A DNA stretch of 38,985 nt from an uncultured Lentisphaerota bacterium (GTDB taxonomy: Bacteria; Verrucomicrobiota; Lentisphaeria; Victivallales; GWF2-50-93): the NCBI GenBank assembly GCA_903872565.1, contig CAIQLG010000048.1:1-38985 (forward strand). The letters are read 5' to 3'. Position 1 is the first letter of the stretch; each line of letters begins with the position of its first letter. Below the pieces are notes generated by a model. The model did no database searches. It was given only the letters and a program-made list of their open reading frames with translations, and was not told where the DNA came from. A program made the translations under genes and the position numbers. Below, one piece after another: positions 8,961 to 15,081 of the stretch.

Positions 8961-9940
8961 ATATTTCAAATCATACGAATGAAGTTAAAAGAAAAATCCA
9001 AATATTGCATGATAACATCATTGCGATGAAATATTCTGCCGAAAATAATAATGCCCCTGATTATTTTATCAGAGCTGTAACAGAGCCAATATATAAATTG
9101 CTGGAACAATTATATCAGCGAGAGTTACCGTTGGCAACATTAATGGACAATTCAGAAATGGTTTTCCATGCAGAGGGCGATAACATCGAAATGCAAAATA
9201 CAGGGATTAGCGAATTCACTGGTTTCATAAACAATATAAGGCAACAAATATTTAACATTGCATCAAAGATAAACAATTCTAAACCAAATAAGAATATCTG
9301 TGACCCTCTTATTTCTTTTGCCCCAGGTAGTTGGTTTGTTGGTTTGTCAATTCCTGAACCACAAATTAATAAGAGTATGTTGGAAAAAGAAGACCCCACA
9401 TATAAAAATTTTTCATCCGCCATGGATTATCTTGAGCGAGGGATAAAACATATTGAATCTGAAAATATGGAAAAAGATATTATTGAAGATATTCCTGAAG
9501 AAAATATCCGACTTTCCGTTCTTACAGCCATAAAATCATTTTCTCCTTCGAAGAACAAAGGGATAAAATCTTTAAGTATATCTGCCAGAAATATCCCCAA
9601 AACAGTTGTATTCCAACCAGAAATGAAAAAAATCTTTTCCATGCTTGTTAAAAATAGAGTGCCAAGTAAGAATGCATCTTTTACAGGTATTGTCAGGGAA
9701 ATTGATTTAGACAAAAGAAGATTTGCATTACGCTTTTTGGAAATATCAATTTTGAGTGATATAAAATGTCATTATGAAGATAAATTTGATATTTTAGCTA
9801 AAGATTGTCTGCTAGATCATAAAATAGCAGTGTCTGGTATTACCAATTACAATTCGAAAAATACACCAATTAGTATGAATGTTGACAATATAAATATATT
9901 AGATATAAAAGATTTAACAGAAAATCTACCTTCCCTATAG
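8957..9940 (+). CDS. unknown partner of the nucleotidyltransferase-like gene
   Basis: A 327-aa protein whose ATG overlaps the stop of the preceding gene (ATGA) and has AAAGGT about 7 bases upstream. Residues 1-125 look helical. The middle (125-200) holds a Pro-rich link and a charged helix. The C-terminal third is beta-rich (FTGIVREIDLDKRRFALRF, then CHYEDKFDILAKDCLLDHKIAVSG) and resembles a small barrel or OB-like domain. No signal peptide or membrane helix is seen. I do not recognise the family. Translational coupling and the position next to an hsd operon make a two-gene toxin-antitoxin or defence module a reasonable inference, not a demonstrated one. Confidence 0.6.
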   Translation: MNISNHTNEVKRKIQILHDNIIAMKYSAENNNAPDYFIRAVTEPIYKLLEQLYQRELPLATLMDNSEMVFHAEGDNIEMQNTGISEFTGFINNIRQQIFNIASKINNSKPNKNICDPLISFAPGSWFVGLSIPEPQINKSMLEKEDPTYKNFSSAMDYLERGIKHIESENMEKDIIEDIPEENIRLSVLTAIKSFSPSKNKGIKSLSISARNIPKTVVFQPEMKKIFSMLVKNRVPSKNASFTGIVREIDLDKRRFALRFLEISILSDIKCHYEDKFDILAKDCLLDHKIAVSGITNYNSKNTPISMNVDNINILDIKDLTENLPSL

Positions 9941-10296
9941 GTCGAAGAAAGAAGACACCAGAACCTTGGTCAATTCGTCATTCCATTTGATTTTGGGGTC
10001 AGCCTTCCTTTCATCATAGTGTCACGGGACACCCCGGGTTGTGCCACTCAGGGACACTCCTGATTGTGCCACTTTTTTGCGGCATATTTTATCATTAGGC
10101 TAATACGGCATTCCCCAGATTTGGCGAAATGGAGCCTCAAAACTCCCGGCGAATCTGGGGGTTCTTGGCATCGGGAATATTCCCCAGTCGCCAAAAAAAG
10201 TGGCACAAGGTTAGGTGTCCCTACGTGGCACATTGTGAGTGTCCCTTGACAATAGAGCTTGATAATTCTCTCCTTGTATATATAGCGTATCGTAAA
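9935..10296 (-). pseudogene. gene remnant split by the inverted-repeat element
   Basis: Minus-strand codons from about 10015 down to a TAG at 9935-9937 read DERKADPKIKWNDELTKVL and end VSSFFDL. They are cut on the upstream side by the 232-bp element at 10020-10251. If that element and one copy of its 4-bp target duplication are removed, the frame continues upstream without a break as FTIRYIYKERIIKLYDERKA, until a stop at 10297-10299. So the element inserted into an open frame of at least 41 codons. No start codon is left and the upstream part is lost or frameshifted. The stop overlaps the end of the convergent 327-aa gene. The family is not recognised. Confidence 0.5.
10020..10251. mobile_element. 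232-bp MITE-like element with ~59-bp terminal inverted repeats
   Basis: Both ends are imperfect inverted repeats of about 59 bp (10020-10078 and 10193-10251), starting TGTCACGGGACAC on the left and ending GTGTCCCTTGACA on the right. Each arm contains the unit GGGACAC-n(8-10)-TGTGCCAC twice, as expected for paired transposase binding sites. The element is flanked by direct 4-bp repeats ATAG (10016-10019 and 10252-10255), a target duplication. The inside has a second inverted pair (CCCCAGATTTGGCG with a matching CGAATCTGGGG) and no credible gene. In silico removal restores a reading frame, which supports transposition. The mobilising transposase is unknown; the nearby DDE transposase does not visibly carry these ends. 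Confidence 0.8.
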
Positions 10297-10631
10297 TCAT
10301 TCATCCGGTGAATTTGACGGATTTTCGTCGTCATATTTGAGGCTGTGCTGGCTGGAAAAGATCGTTGAAAACTACCGGAAAACTCATCCGGAATGGAAAA
10401 GTTCCTAGGCATGAATAGAGTCCACGAATTTCGCGAATTGTCACGAATGCTGGGGGACACAATCATCTGCCCGCGAAACACGCCAATAACGCGAAATCGG
10501 ATTTCACTGCAAATTTTTGTTTAAAGTTATTCAGCAATTAAAATTCGTGCAAATTTGTGAAATTCGTGGATGATAATTCGGTTGCGGCGTAAGCTGCTCT
10601 GTGTCTTTGTGTGAGAAACATTTTCTGTTTT
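10297..10631. other. intergenic stretch rich in ATTCGTG-type repeats
   Basis: No gene is supported. The stretch repeats variants of AATTCGTG, TCACGAAT and CGCGAATT in both orientations (for example around 10427-10450 and 10540-10572), a dispersed-repeat style of sequence. It precedes the 3' end of the transposase gene. Confidence 0.45.
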
Positions 10632-11699
10632 TCACCCCGCCTTTCGGTAATAGTAGTTCAGCAGGCCTCCAAGCCGCTCGTCCTTTACTATTTTTCCTGT
10701 TTTGTCCCGAGCTCTTTCGTCCGGGAACAAAAGTTCATTTCCCATCCCCTGATGATTTCTTTCGGTATTGTAATGGGCGATGAATTCCTTCACGGCATGG
10801 TGCAGTGACTTCTCCCCGAATAGGATTAGCCGTTGCAAACAGGACTCTTTTATTGAGCGGCAAAACCTCTCAGCATAGGCATTCAAATTCGGACTTTTTG
10901 CTGGAAGCTTCACGGCCTTGCACCCTGCACCTTTGAAGATGAAGTCGAACCTGTCGGTGTATTTGCTATCCCTGTCGTGGATAAGGTATTTCGCGCCATT
11001 CAGCTCACCGTCGTATCCTGTGACGTTTCTGGCGACCTGCTCTATCCATGTGGCGTTTGGATGCCGTGTCACTCCTCCGAGGACGACTTTCCTTGTGCTC
11101 AACTGGATGAAGAAGAGGACATAGACTGTGACAAGTCCGAACGGGCTCCAGACCTCCTCTGAGAAAAAATCCGTGGCCCACATGACATCCTTGTGTGACT
11201 TTATGAATCGCGCCCAGGATGTGCCGCGGGTTCTCTCGGGCGAGGGTGATATTCCATTCTCCCTCAGTATCTTGCCGATGGTGGTGTCTGATATCCTGTG
11301 ACCGAGATTCTTCATTGCGCCCACGATCCTGTTGCAACCCCGGCAAGGATTCTCAGTGGCAATCTCGACGACAAGCTTCCTTACCTTCTCCGGGAGCGGT
11401 TCCTGTCCGCGCTTCTTCCGCCTTTCCGAATAGTCGAACTTTCTGTCGACCAGCTTCCTGTGCCACATGAGGAGTGTTTCAGGACTGACGATGCTTATAT
11501 TCTCCGCAAGTCTTTTCCCGAGAGCTCTGCCCTTGACAGCCAAGCTTATTCTTTCTTCATCTGAGAGCAGTATTCTTTTTCCTGTTTTGTCAATCTGGCC
11601 TTTTAGTATCCTGTTCTCCTCTCTGAGATACTCGACGTCTTCCAACAGTTCACCGTTCACCTGTCCAGCGGTGTATGCGATCATCCTTTTCCATGGCAT
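10632..11699 (-). CDS. IS3/IS481-like DDE transposase (integrase core)
   Basis: A 355-aa single-frame transposase. An N-terminal helical/leucine-rich part (LLEDVEYLREENRILKGQID) and an HTH-like region are followed by the retroviral-integrase-type catalytic core. The triad is visible as D177 (MWATDFF), D242 (LIHDRD) and E277 (NAYAERF); the 35-residue step from D242 to E277 fits the D35E pattern. The C-terminal motif HYNTERNHQG is typical of the group. The frame is intact. I could not define terminal inverted repeats with confidence, so the limits of the insertion sequence are not given. It sits between repeat-rich spacers in the decayed island. Confidence 0.85.
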   Translation of the reverse strand: MPWKRMIAYTAGQVNGELLEDVEYLREENRILKGQIDKTGKRILLSDEERISLAVKGRALGKRLAENISIVSPETLLMWHRKLVDRKFDYSERRKKRGQEPLPEKVRKLVVEIATENPCRGCNRIVGAMKNLGHRISDTTIGKILRENGISPSPERTRGTSWARFIKSHKDVMWATDFFSEEVWSPFGLVTVYVLFFIQLSTRKVVLGGVTRHPNATWIEQVARNVTGYDGELNGAKYLIHDRDSKYTDRFDFIFKGAGCKAVKLPAKSPNLNAYAERFCRSIKESCLQRLILFGEKSLHHAVKEFIAHYNTERNHQGMGNELLFPDERARDKTGKIVKDERLGGLLNYYYRKAG

Positions 11700-11794
11700 A
11701 TATGAAATTCCTTCCGGCGTAAATTATTAAGTTCAGATGTTTTGAGGCTAACAGTAGGCACTGTCTCGATGAGACCGTGCATGTCTGCCTTCAT

Positions 11795-11970
11795 CCTACT
11801 TCGTTCTTCCCGCTTCGTTCTGTGAACTATGCAGGACAAGCCGAACTACGAAGGACAGGTCGAAGCCAGACCTACTTCGTTCTTCCCGCTTCGTTCTGTG
11901 AACTATGCAGGACAAGCCGAACTACGAAGGACAGGTCGAAGCCAGACCTACTTCTGCGAATCATGCAGTA
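11795..11970. repeat. 76-bp tandem repeat, two full copies plus a diverged third
   Basis: The unit starting CCTACTTCGTTCTTCCCGC occurs at 11795-11870 and again, identical as far as I can read, at 11871-11946. A third, diverged and partial copy begins at 11947 (CCTACTTCTGCGAATCATGC). Inside the unit, CTTCGTTCTGTGAACTATGC and CCGAACTACGAAGGAC contain partly complementary segments (TTCGT, ACGAA). Since 76 is not a multiple of three, the repeat does not encode a repeated peptide in one frame. It lies between the transposase gene and a decayed gene. Confidence 0.85.
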
Positions 11971-12002
11971 CAGGTTGGAAGCTCAAAACACGAATTCACT
12001 AT

Positions 12003-12199
12003 ATGCCAAAACTGGACACTATTCTGCTTGGTGTAAAGAATTTCCTTGACTTTGTAGCATCCTTGAATCATTCAACAGCGATAAAGTTGTTGCTTACGGG
12101 AAAGATCCTGCTCAAGTCATTCTCAAGGCAAGAGAGAAAGGATTTGAAAATGCCGTTCTTGTTTTCATTCCCTCAAAAAATATGACACTTGTCTATTGA
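12003..12199 (+). pseudogene. decayed small gene resembling DUF5678-type proteins
   Basis: The frame ending at TGA 12197-12199 reads SILESFNSDKVVAYGKDPAQ, continues VILKAREKGFENAVLVFIPS and ends NMTLVY. This is the typical C-terminal half of a short, widespread protein (DUF5678-like, pattern VVAYGKDP...A..KG...PVLVFVP), named from memory. Upstream the same frame is interrupted by a stop at about 12050 and neighbouring frames carry the likely N-terminus from the ATG at 12003, so the gene is broken at least once. It is followed at once by a second fragment that often partners such genes. Confidence 0.5.
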
Positions 12200-12200
12200 T

Positions 12201-12284
12201 ATGTCCAAAACAGAATTTTCATTCAAGAAGATAAGCCCTTATGATATAGCTCGCCCAATGCTTCCTATTTCTATAATCAGATAA
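12201..12284 (+). pseudogene. N-terminal fragment resembling an aspartyl-protease-like gene
   Basis: A 27-codon frame (MSKTEFSFKKISPYDIARPM, then LPISIIR and a stop) starts 2 bp after the preceding remnant. The phrase 'I-A-R-P-M-L-P-I-S-I' resembles the beginning of small retropepsin-like aspartyl protease genes (RPxIPV pattern), which I recall as neighbours of DUF5678-like genes. The catalytic DTG region is absent, so this would be a 5' remnant. The assignment rests on a short match and is weak. Confidence 0.3.
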
Positions 12285-12487
12285 ATTACCCCAAGAAGTC
12301 TTTCTCTTTGAAGAATTGAAAATATCAGTCCTGACTTCTCTTCAAGATTTATACTATTTTTCGCTATGGAAATAAAGGGGGTGGACATAATCCATTAGTA
12401 CCAATTTCTTATATCCATTGGAAAAGAGATAAAAAGGGTTTATATTCGTACATGCGACATGTTAGCATAACAGAAAAGGGACTTGTC

Positions 12488-12685
12488 ATGACGGTTGCTG
12501 AAATAAAAGAAATGCCTGTAAATCAACGAATTGTTTTAATGGAAGAACTCTGGGACACATTATGCCACGACAAAGTCGAGATAAAATCTCCTCCCTGGCA
12601 TAAGGAGATTCTTGATGAGCGCATGGAGTTGATAAATTCTGGTAAGGCGGAATATCTATCAATCCAAGAACTCAAGAGACGATGA
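12488..12685 (+). CDS. antitoxin of the addiction-module component family
   Basis: About 65 aa from the ATG at 12488, chosen because AAGGGA lies 6 bases upstream; an ATG at 12452 in the same frame has no ribosome binding site. The sequence MTVAEIKEMPVNQRIVLMEE followed by LWDTL, and the C-terminal part with WHKEILDERMELINSGKAE, match the short 'putative addiction module component' antitoxins (PF09720 type) that pair with ParE/RelE toxins. Such antitoxins bind and neutralise the toxin and usually repress their own operon. The toxin gene begins 1 bp after this stop codon. Confidence 0.85.
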   Translation: MTVAEIKEMPVNQRIVLMEELWDTLCHDKVEIKSPPWHKEILDERMELINSGKAEYLSIQELKRR

Positions 12686-12686
12686 T

Positions 12687-12998
12687 ATGGGAACTAGTGA
12701 TTTGGTTGTCCTCAGGCAAGTCAAAGACGATTTGAATGAGGGACGAGTATTTTATGACTTGAACGAGAAGGGTATTGGGGACTATTTCTATGATACCCTT
12801 GTCTCCGACATTGAATCCCTCTGGCTCTATTCAGGTATTCATCCGGTAATTTGTGGCCTTCATCGGATGCTATCAAAACGCTTTCCGTTCGCTGTTTATT
12901 ACACAATCCGAAATAAAACAACCATAGTTGCCGCCGTGTTGGACTTAAGAAGAGATCCAGCATGGATTCGAGAGAAGCTCAATTCAAGAAAATCCTAA
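12687..12998 (+). CDS. ParE/RelE-superfamily toxin
   Basis: A 103-aa protein with the ParE/RelE layout: two N-terminal helices (VKDDLNEGRVFYDLNEKGIG, then FYDTLVSDIESLW), followed by the beta-sheet with HRMLSKRFPFAVYYTIRNKT and the final strand VAAVLDLRRDPAWI. The 'R-FPF-VYY' and 'V-AV-DLRRDP-W' phrases are typical. It follows the antitoxin by 1 bp, the usual order. The family either poisons gyrase (ParE) or cleaves mRNA on the ribosome (RelE); sequence alone does not decide. It is intact and probably functional, within an otherwise decaying region. Confidence 0.88.
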   Translation: MGTSDLVVLRQVKDDLNEGRVFYDLNEKGIGDYFYDTLVSDIESLWLYSGIHPVICGLHRMLSKRFPFAVYYTIRNKTTIVAAVLDLRRDPAWIREKLNSRKS

Positions 12999-13086
12999 TC
13001 GCCCCCCCCCTGACTATCTCTCGAAAAATAAGCGCAAGCCGTGAAGTGGTGACATCTTTGAAGAGCAACAATCTATGAGACAAGCA

Positions 13087-13351
13087 CAGGCCAGCCACCA
13101 GACAAAAACAATGAAAGTTCTGTCTCTGGTTTTGTAATACGTCAGAGTTTAATGTTTTTTGAGTTGGGTGGAGGGTCGAGTTCCACCTCGACCGCTATGG
13201 ACGGCGTGGAAGCCGTCCCTCCAAAACGCTGTCCGCCAGAAAAGACGCATTCCCTTGTTTTTCAAGGGAAATGCTGTTAAAGTCTTGCTTTCTGGAATGA
13301 TGGGGAGTAGAGTTTAGCTGGTGCTGGGATGGTGATGAGTTGGAGAAGGAG
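13087..13351. repeat. long direct repeat, copy A, with an internal insertion
   Basis: The segment starting CAGGCCAGCCACC and ending TTGGAGAAGGAG also occurs, shorter, at 13778-13918. The outer parts match well (for example ATGCTGTTAAAGTCTTGCTT and TGGGGAGTAGAGTTTAGCTG in both). Copy A has about 123 bp extra at 13134-13256, which includes the twin-hairpin element at 13170-13222. The 3' end of the repeat supplies a purine-rich GGAGAAGGAG in front of the orphan gene at 13369. Confidence 0.85.
13170..13222. repeat. 53-bp palindromic element with two hairpins and complementary loops
   Basis: The outer arms GGAGG/CCTCC close a structure containing two perfect 6-bp stems: GTCGAG-TTCCAC-CTCGAC and GACGGC-GTGGAA-GCCGTC. 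The two 6-nt loops (TTCCAC and GTGGAA) are exact reverse complements, so the folded strand could make a kissing-loop contact. It lies inside the extra sequence of repeat copy A, as an insertion would. Confidence 0.75.
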
Positions 13352-13368
13352 AAAGATGGATTTATAGA

Positions 13369-13771
13369 ATGGCAGATAAAAGAAAAAAGACCACATTTAA
13401 GAAATACTTCCTTGAATATCTAACACCCGCAAAAGAAGAGTGGTCTGTAATTTTAACATGCGATCCTATGCCGCTTGGCCTTTTATCTGCCATTTTAATT
13501 AAGCAAGGTTGGCTTACTGATTCGAATAGATTGATAATTACACTTCAGCCTGCTTGTATTGAATATGTGATTGCAGGACAAAATCATAAGACAAGTATTC
13601 CTTCTTACTTTATTCCATGCTTTATATGAGTACATTCCTTCCGTCTTCGACAAAAAAGGCATACTGGAATGTGAAATTGATGGAAAGTTCATAAAATTTA
13701 AACTTAATTATATCAACGATAATGGATTCCAGATTGAGTGGAACGATAAAGTTGTTCATCCAACAAAATAG
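13369..13771 (+). pseudogene. orphan gene of about 130 codons split by a frameshift
   Basis: The first frame starts at ATG 13369 (MADKRKKTTFKKYFLEYLTP, later SVILTCDPMPLGLLSAILIK and QGWLTD) and stops at 13627-13629. A second frame, open across the overlap, continues with LFHALYEYIPSVFDKKGILE and ends NDKVVHPTK at 13771. The two halves have similar composition and a sensible order, so one gene with a single indel between about 13580 and 13625 is the simplest reading. It follows repeat copy A, whose end may act as its ribosome binding site. The family is not recognised. Two separate small genes remain possible. Confidence 0.5.
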
Positions 13772-13777
13772 CTTTAC

Positions 13778-13918
13778 CAGGCCAGCCACCGGTCAACAAG
13801 AACAATGAAGGTTAGGTCTCTGGTTTTTCAAGGAGAAATGCTGTTAAAGTCTTGCTTTCTGGAGTGATGGGGAGTAGAGTTTAGCTGGTGCTGAGAAAGT
13901 GGAGAGTTGGAGAAGGAG
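13778..13918. repeat. long direct repeat, copy B
   Basis: The 141-bp shorter counterpart of 13087-13351, beginning CAGGCCAGCCACCGG and ending GTTGGAGAAGGAG. It lacks the twin-hairpin insertion. Like copy A it lies directly before a small orphan reading frame (13938). Confidence 0.85.
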
Positions 13919-13937
13919 TTCTGAGGAAATTAAAATT

Positions 13938-14120
13938 ATGAATATATTAAAGACACCCAGGCAAATTGGAATTTTCATCATTGCCTATCCATTTATAGCT
14001 GGGATTATTTATATATTTATTGAAATACTGAGAAACTATATCCACCCAAATCACAACGCTCAAGTCTTAGGTCCGATTAGCAATTTTCTGTGTCTGCTTC
14101 CTGAACCGAATGCGCCTTGA
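13938..14120 (+). CDS. small membrane peptide, probably truncated
   Basis: From the ATG at 13938 the product starts MNILKTPRQIGIFIIAYPFI and has one hydrophobic helix (about residues 10-31). After about residue 40 (IHPNHNAQVLG) the frame enters sequence that codes, on the other strand, for a helicase-like fragment, so the last 20 or so residues are probably not native. Beyond that fragment a plus-strand frame ends RIYHSLFQIKPEIPFFTEII, SHVLGHF and a stop at 14362, which could be the displaced original C-terminus. There is no strong ribosome binding site, although repeat copy B ends 19 bases upstream. Confidence 0.35.
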   Translation: MNILKTPRQIGIFIIAYPFIAGIIYIFIEILRNYIHPNHNAQVLGPISNFLCLLPEPNAP

Positions 14121-14268
14121 ATGTTACGATCAAGAACCTCAAATGTCGGCGGAGCGCAACCATGTTTTTTGCACATCGCGATAACGCGGTTGGTGCCATG
14201 CCCCCAGACCTCGACGGCTCCTGTGCGGTGAAATGCTCCGGCAATCAAAGGGTTGACCGATTTAGGAT
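14060..14268 (-). pseudogene. fragment of a RecG/AlbA-like ATP-binding regulator
   Basis: Minus-strand codons read KSVNPLIAGAFHRTGAVEVW, then GHGTNRVIAMCKKHGCAPPT and FEV. This matches the C-terminal ATPase-like segment (pattern NPLIA.AF.R.G..E.WG.GT.R....C...G..PP.FE) of the large 'putative transcriptional regulator / RecG-related' family with an AlbA_2 and HATPase_c_4 layout. The remainder of that protein is missing on both sides, and the tail (DRNIQGAFGSGSRHRKLL) does not look native. It is a transferred or deleted relic of about 50 codons. Confidence 0.65.
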
Positions 14269-14385
14269 AAATACTTTAAGAATCTATCATTCCCTATTTC
14301 AAATTAAACCTGAGATTCCATTTTTTACTGAGATTATATCCCATGTACTAGGACATTTTTAGTCCCATACATTAAGTCCGTTGAA

Positions 14386-14670
14386 CTATGTCCTTCGAAA
14401 CTGTCGCAAGAAATATGAAGGCACTAGTGTCAAAGAGGCAATATCTCCATTGATCAATGCTTCTTTTTTAATCTTTTTTCCCAACTCTCTTGCACCAGGA
14501 GAATTTTCAACTCCAGTCTTCCATACTTCTATCCAGTCGTCCACTGTCGATGTCCAATGAGACTGACCTTTCTTATGTTGTCTGAAACGTTTAGCAGTGA
14601 ACATAGACATTCCAACATAGAATTTGCCAAGACCAGGCGAGAACAGTATATAGACGTAATATTGTGGCAT
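14386..14670 (-). CDS. GIY-YIG endonuclease domain protein
   Basis: About 94 aa from the ATG at 14670 (MPQYYVYILFSPG). The frame is also open upstream to 14730, but that part (MSLPPFF) is the translated copy of a tRNA 3' end, not protein. Family features are the GIY element YYVYIL, the YIG element FYVGMS, the catalytic-type Arg in AKRFRQHKKG and the Glu in ARELGKKIKK. Stand-alone proteins of this kind are single-domain nucleases of the UvrC/homing endonuclease superfamily. The gene starts 45 bases downstream of a 14-bp copy of the tRNA-Asp 3' end, which suggests it is part of a tRNA-targeting insertion. Confidence 0.75.
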   Translation of the reverse strand: MPQYYVYILFSPGLGKFYVGMSMFTAKRFRQHKKGQSHWTSTVDDWIEVWKTGVENSPGARELGKKIKKEALINGDIASLTLVPSYFLRQFRRT

Positions 14671-14714
14671 ATATGTGGCAAAAGAAATTGTCAATTGTTT
14701 TTTGAGGCAAAAAA

Positions 14715-14728
14715 ATGGCGGGAGCGAC
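14715..14728. repeat. 14-bp copy of the tRNA-Asp 3' end, candidate attachment repeat
   Basis: ATGGCGGGAGCGAC here is identical to 15081-15094, which is the last 13 bases of the tRNA-Asp gene (minus strand, GTCGCTCCCGCCA) plus one flanking base. The copies are 366 bp apart in direct orientation and enclose the second GIY-YIG gene. Displaced tRNA 3' ends of this type are the usual footprint of integration at a tRNA gene. Confidence 0.7.
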
Positions 14729-14766
14729 ACTACTACGTCTTTCAGGCTTCGAAGTGCAGGCGGGGC

Positions 14767-15017
14767 TCAGAGTATCCTTTTTTTCAGGAAGGCATTTCCG
14801 GAGCCGACTTTCAGGTATTTTTCTAGTGCTCTCGCTTTTTCTTCTGTTTTTACGGCAACATAAGCTTCGAGGATGAAAGGAGTTCTGTGACTTGTTGCTA
14901 TAACAAGTCCGTCATTGTGCTCCTTGAATCTGCGTCTCAAATCATTTGTTGAGCCGATGTATGTTTTTCCATCTTTTTGGCTTCTGCATGTACACATACC
15001 ACATATTTTGCATCCAT
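14767..15017 (-). pseudogene. second GIY-YIG endonuclease gene, frameshifted near its start
   Basis: The main frame reads CRSQKDGKTYIGSTNDLRRR, then FKEHNDGLVIATSHRTPFIL, ending KYLKVGSGNAFLKKRIL. This is a standard GIY-YIG domain with YIG, Arg and the EKARALEKYLK helix. The expected N-terminal GIY strand (M..YYVYVL) is found one frame over as MDAKYVVCV from an ATG at 15017, so an indel near 14985-14995 separates the two. Without it the gene would encode about 85 residues. It may be dead, or this may be a sequence error. The gene starts about 65 bases after the tRNA-Asp 3' end and shows little overall similarity to the neighbouring GIY-YIG gene. Confidence 0.65.
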
Positions 15018-15081
15018 AGGAATCAGTTCGACGAAAATGGCCTGCCATACGAAGCTTTTGAATGAAATGAAAAGCGAAGTA

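Noticed and set aside
10048-10311. Small frames inside the inverted-repeat element on both strands
   Set aside because: They arise from the palindromic arms; no start signals and no similarity to proteins.
10500-11760. Precise ends of an insertion sequence around the DDE transposase
   Set aside because: I could not find a convincing pair of inverted repeats or a target duplication around the gene, and the MITE ends do not recur there.
11777-12185. Plus-strand frames of 90 and 118 aa across the tandem repeat
   Set aside because: They are produced by the 76-bp repeat in different frames and end in the decayed gene; no ribosome binding site or family.
13021-13940. Possible integron cassette array (repeats alternating with small orphan genes)
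   Set aside because: One GTTAGGT matches the core-site consensus in copy B, but copy A has GTTCTGT at the same place, no matching RYYYAAC partner is present and no integron integrase is visible.
14130-14145. Third copy of the tRNA-Asp 3' end (GGCGGAGCG)
   Set aside because: Only partial similarity, and it is explained by the codons for CAPP in the helicase-like fragment.
14060-14248. Minus-strand 62-aa gene with its own ATG
   Set aside because: The ATG is an internal Met codon position of a conserved family segment that continues upstream; it is a fragment, not a complete gene.
14671-14730. N-terminal extension of the first GIY-YIG protein (MSLPPFF...)
   Set aside because: This part is the translated copy of the tRNA 3' end and its spacer and has no family conservation; the start at 14670 is preferred.
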